A DNA stretch of 64,000 bases from Saccharophagus degradans 2-40 (lineage in GTDB: Bacteria; Pseudomonadota; Gammaproteobacteria; Pseudomonadales; Cellvibrionaceae): positions 62,001-126,000 of the forward strand of contig NC_007912.1 of NCBI RefSeq assembly GCF_000013665.1, read 5' to 3'. Positions 63,357-64,000 of the stretch are shown piece by piece. Every line of letters starts with the position of its first letter. Within the stretch, counting starts at the first letter, position 1. The notes beneath the pieces are model-generated. The model did not search any database. It saw only the letters and a list, made by a program, of their open reading frames with translations, and was not told the origin of the DNA. Made by a program: the position numbers and the translations under genes.

Positions 63357-63616
63357 AAAATTACTACAGGCTCGTAAACGTGGGATTTTTGACAACGGCT
63401 TAAGTATAGCGTGATCGCGCCATCAACAACTGGGGTGGCGTTATCAATGTTGTTATCAGTGTGTCTATCAATGTTTTTATGAATGCCGGTATCAATATAG
63501 TGTAAAGCTTATTTTCACTTTAGCGTGCGACTAATTTATTACAAATGCCATTAGCATGGCTAATGTATTCGTAAGCATTAAATTAGTGCGATTTTGGCGT
63601 GTGGTAGCAGGCAGTG

Positions 63617-64000
63617 CTATTTATCGGTAAACAGAAGTTTCATTAACGGCGCTTTAGTGCGCGGGGCAAGTAAATCTTCTAATGTGTAGTCGTCTAGCAC
63701 GCCTAAAAAGGCATTTAATGCTTGGGCCAATATAGATTTTAATTTGCAGTTTGGGGTAATGGTGCAGGTATCCGCTTCGCTAAAGCATTCCACAATATTA
63801 AAATCTTGCTCTGTGTCGCGTACTAAGCTGCCTAAATTAATTTCATTGGCAGGGCGACCAAGGGTAAGGCCGCCATTTTTACCGCGTATTGCTTTTAAAT
63901 AGCCTTTTATATTTAGCTCTTGTACCACCTTCATAAGGTGGTTTTTAGATATATTGTAACTATCAGCTATTTCTTGAATGGTGCACAACTCGCCATCGCG
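63617..64000 (-). CDS. nsrR: Rrf2-family regulator, NsrR-like, 5' end outside the window
   Basis: The frame is still open at the window edge (RDGEL-CTIQEIADSYN), so the first ~25 residues are missing. The winged-helix region (IQEIADSYNISKNHLMKVVQEL in part) and the GKNGGLTLGRPA wing match Rrf2 proteins. Three cysteines, C-x5-C-x5-C (ECFSEADTCTITPNCKLK), fit the [Fe-S] ligands of NsrR, which senses nitric oxide. The gene order does not prove the target. NO sensing would suit a nitrate-respiring organism. Confidence 0.85.
   Translation of the reverse strand, partial: RDGELCTIQEIADSYNISKNHLMKVVQELNIKGYLKAIRGKNGGLTLGRPANEINLGSLVRDTEQDFNIVECFSEADTCTITPNCKLKSILAQALNAFLGVLDDYTLEDLLAPRTKAPLMKLLFTDK

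Overview
The window looks like chromosomal DNA of a marine, polysaccharide-degrading gammaproteobacterium of the Cellvibrionaceae, closest in style to Saccharophagus. The reasons are a secreted GH5 mannanase with long polyserine linkers joined to CBM10 and CBM2 modules, the polA / Spot 42-type locus / engB / cytochrome c4 / dsbA gene order, and moderate GC content. The genus is inferred from these features; no search was run. I saw no rRNA, tRNA, CRISPR array, prophage or intact insertion sequence.

Region 1 (1-16.5 kb): the end of a two-partner-secretion transporter (TpsB) overlaps a 2.7-kaa TpsA exoprotein built from about seven and a half very regular ~280-aa repeats. Next is a zinc-uptake locus (zur-znuC-znuB divergent from znuA across a strong Zur box), an S9 peptidase, a LuxR-type regulator and a lipoprotein. 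Region 2 (16.5-29.6 kb): the mannanase preceded by a LacI-type operator, an NhaD antiporter, an RNase H, a GFA/TetR pair with a broken duplicate of the GFA gene, and the tamA-tamB outer-membrane assembly operon followed upstream by a small exported protein.

Region 3 (29.6-41.8 kb): polA, a PEP-CTERM protein, then an intergenic stretch before engB with two strong plus-strand terminators and no upstream plus-strand gene. This is the position of Spot 42/ErsA-type regulatory RNAs. Cytochrome c4, a lipoprotein-anchored DsbA homologue, a diguanylate cyclase, a phosphopantetheinyl transferase and a chemoreceptor/response-regulator pair follow. Region 4 (41.8-50.8 kb): periplasmic nitrate reductase napEDABC behind an FNR-type box, a pentapeptide-repeat/class III cyclase fusion, and several small housekeeping or membrane genes.

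Region 5 (50.8-64 kb): a hipBA toxin-antitoxin pair with GGGT-N8-ACC operators, an ECF sigma factor with a small membrane partner, and a complete four-gene Wadjet (JetABCD / MksFEBG-like) plasmid-defence operon. Its JetB protein carries an acidic linker and a long histone H1-like Lys/Ala/Pro tail, which is the most unusual coding feature in the window. A possible 30-aa membrane peptide, an AstE-like M14 metallohydrolase and the start-truncated end of an NsrR-type Rrf2 regulator close the window.
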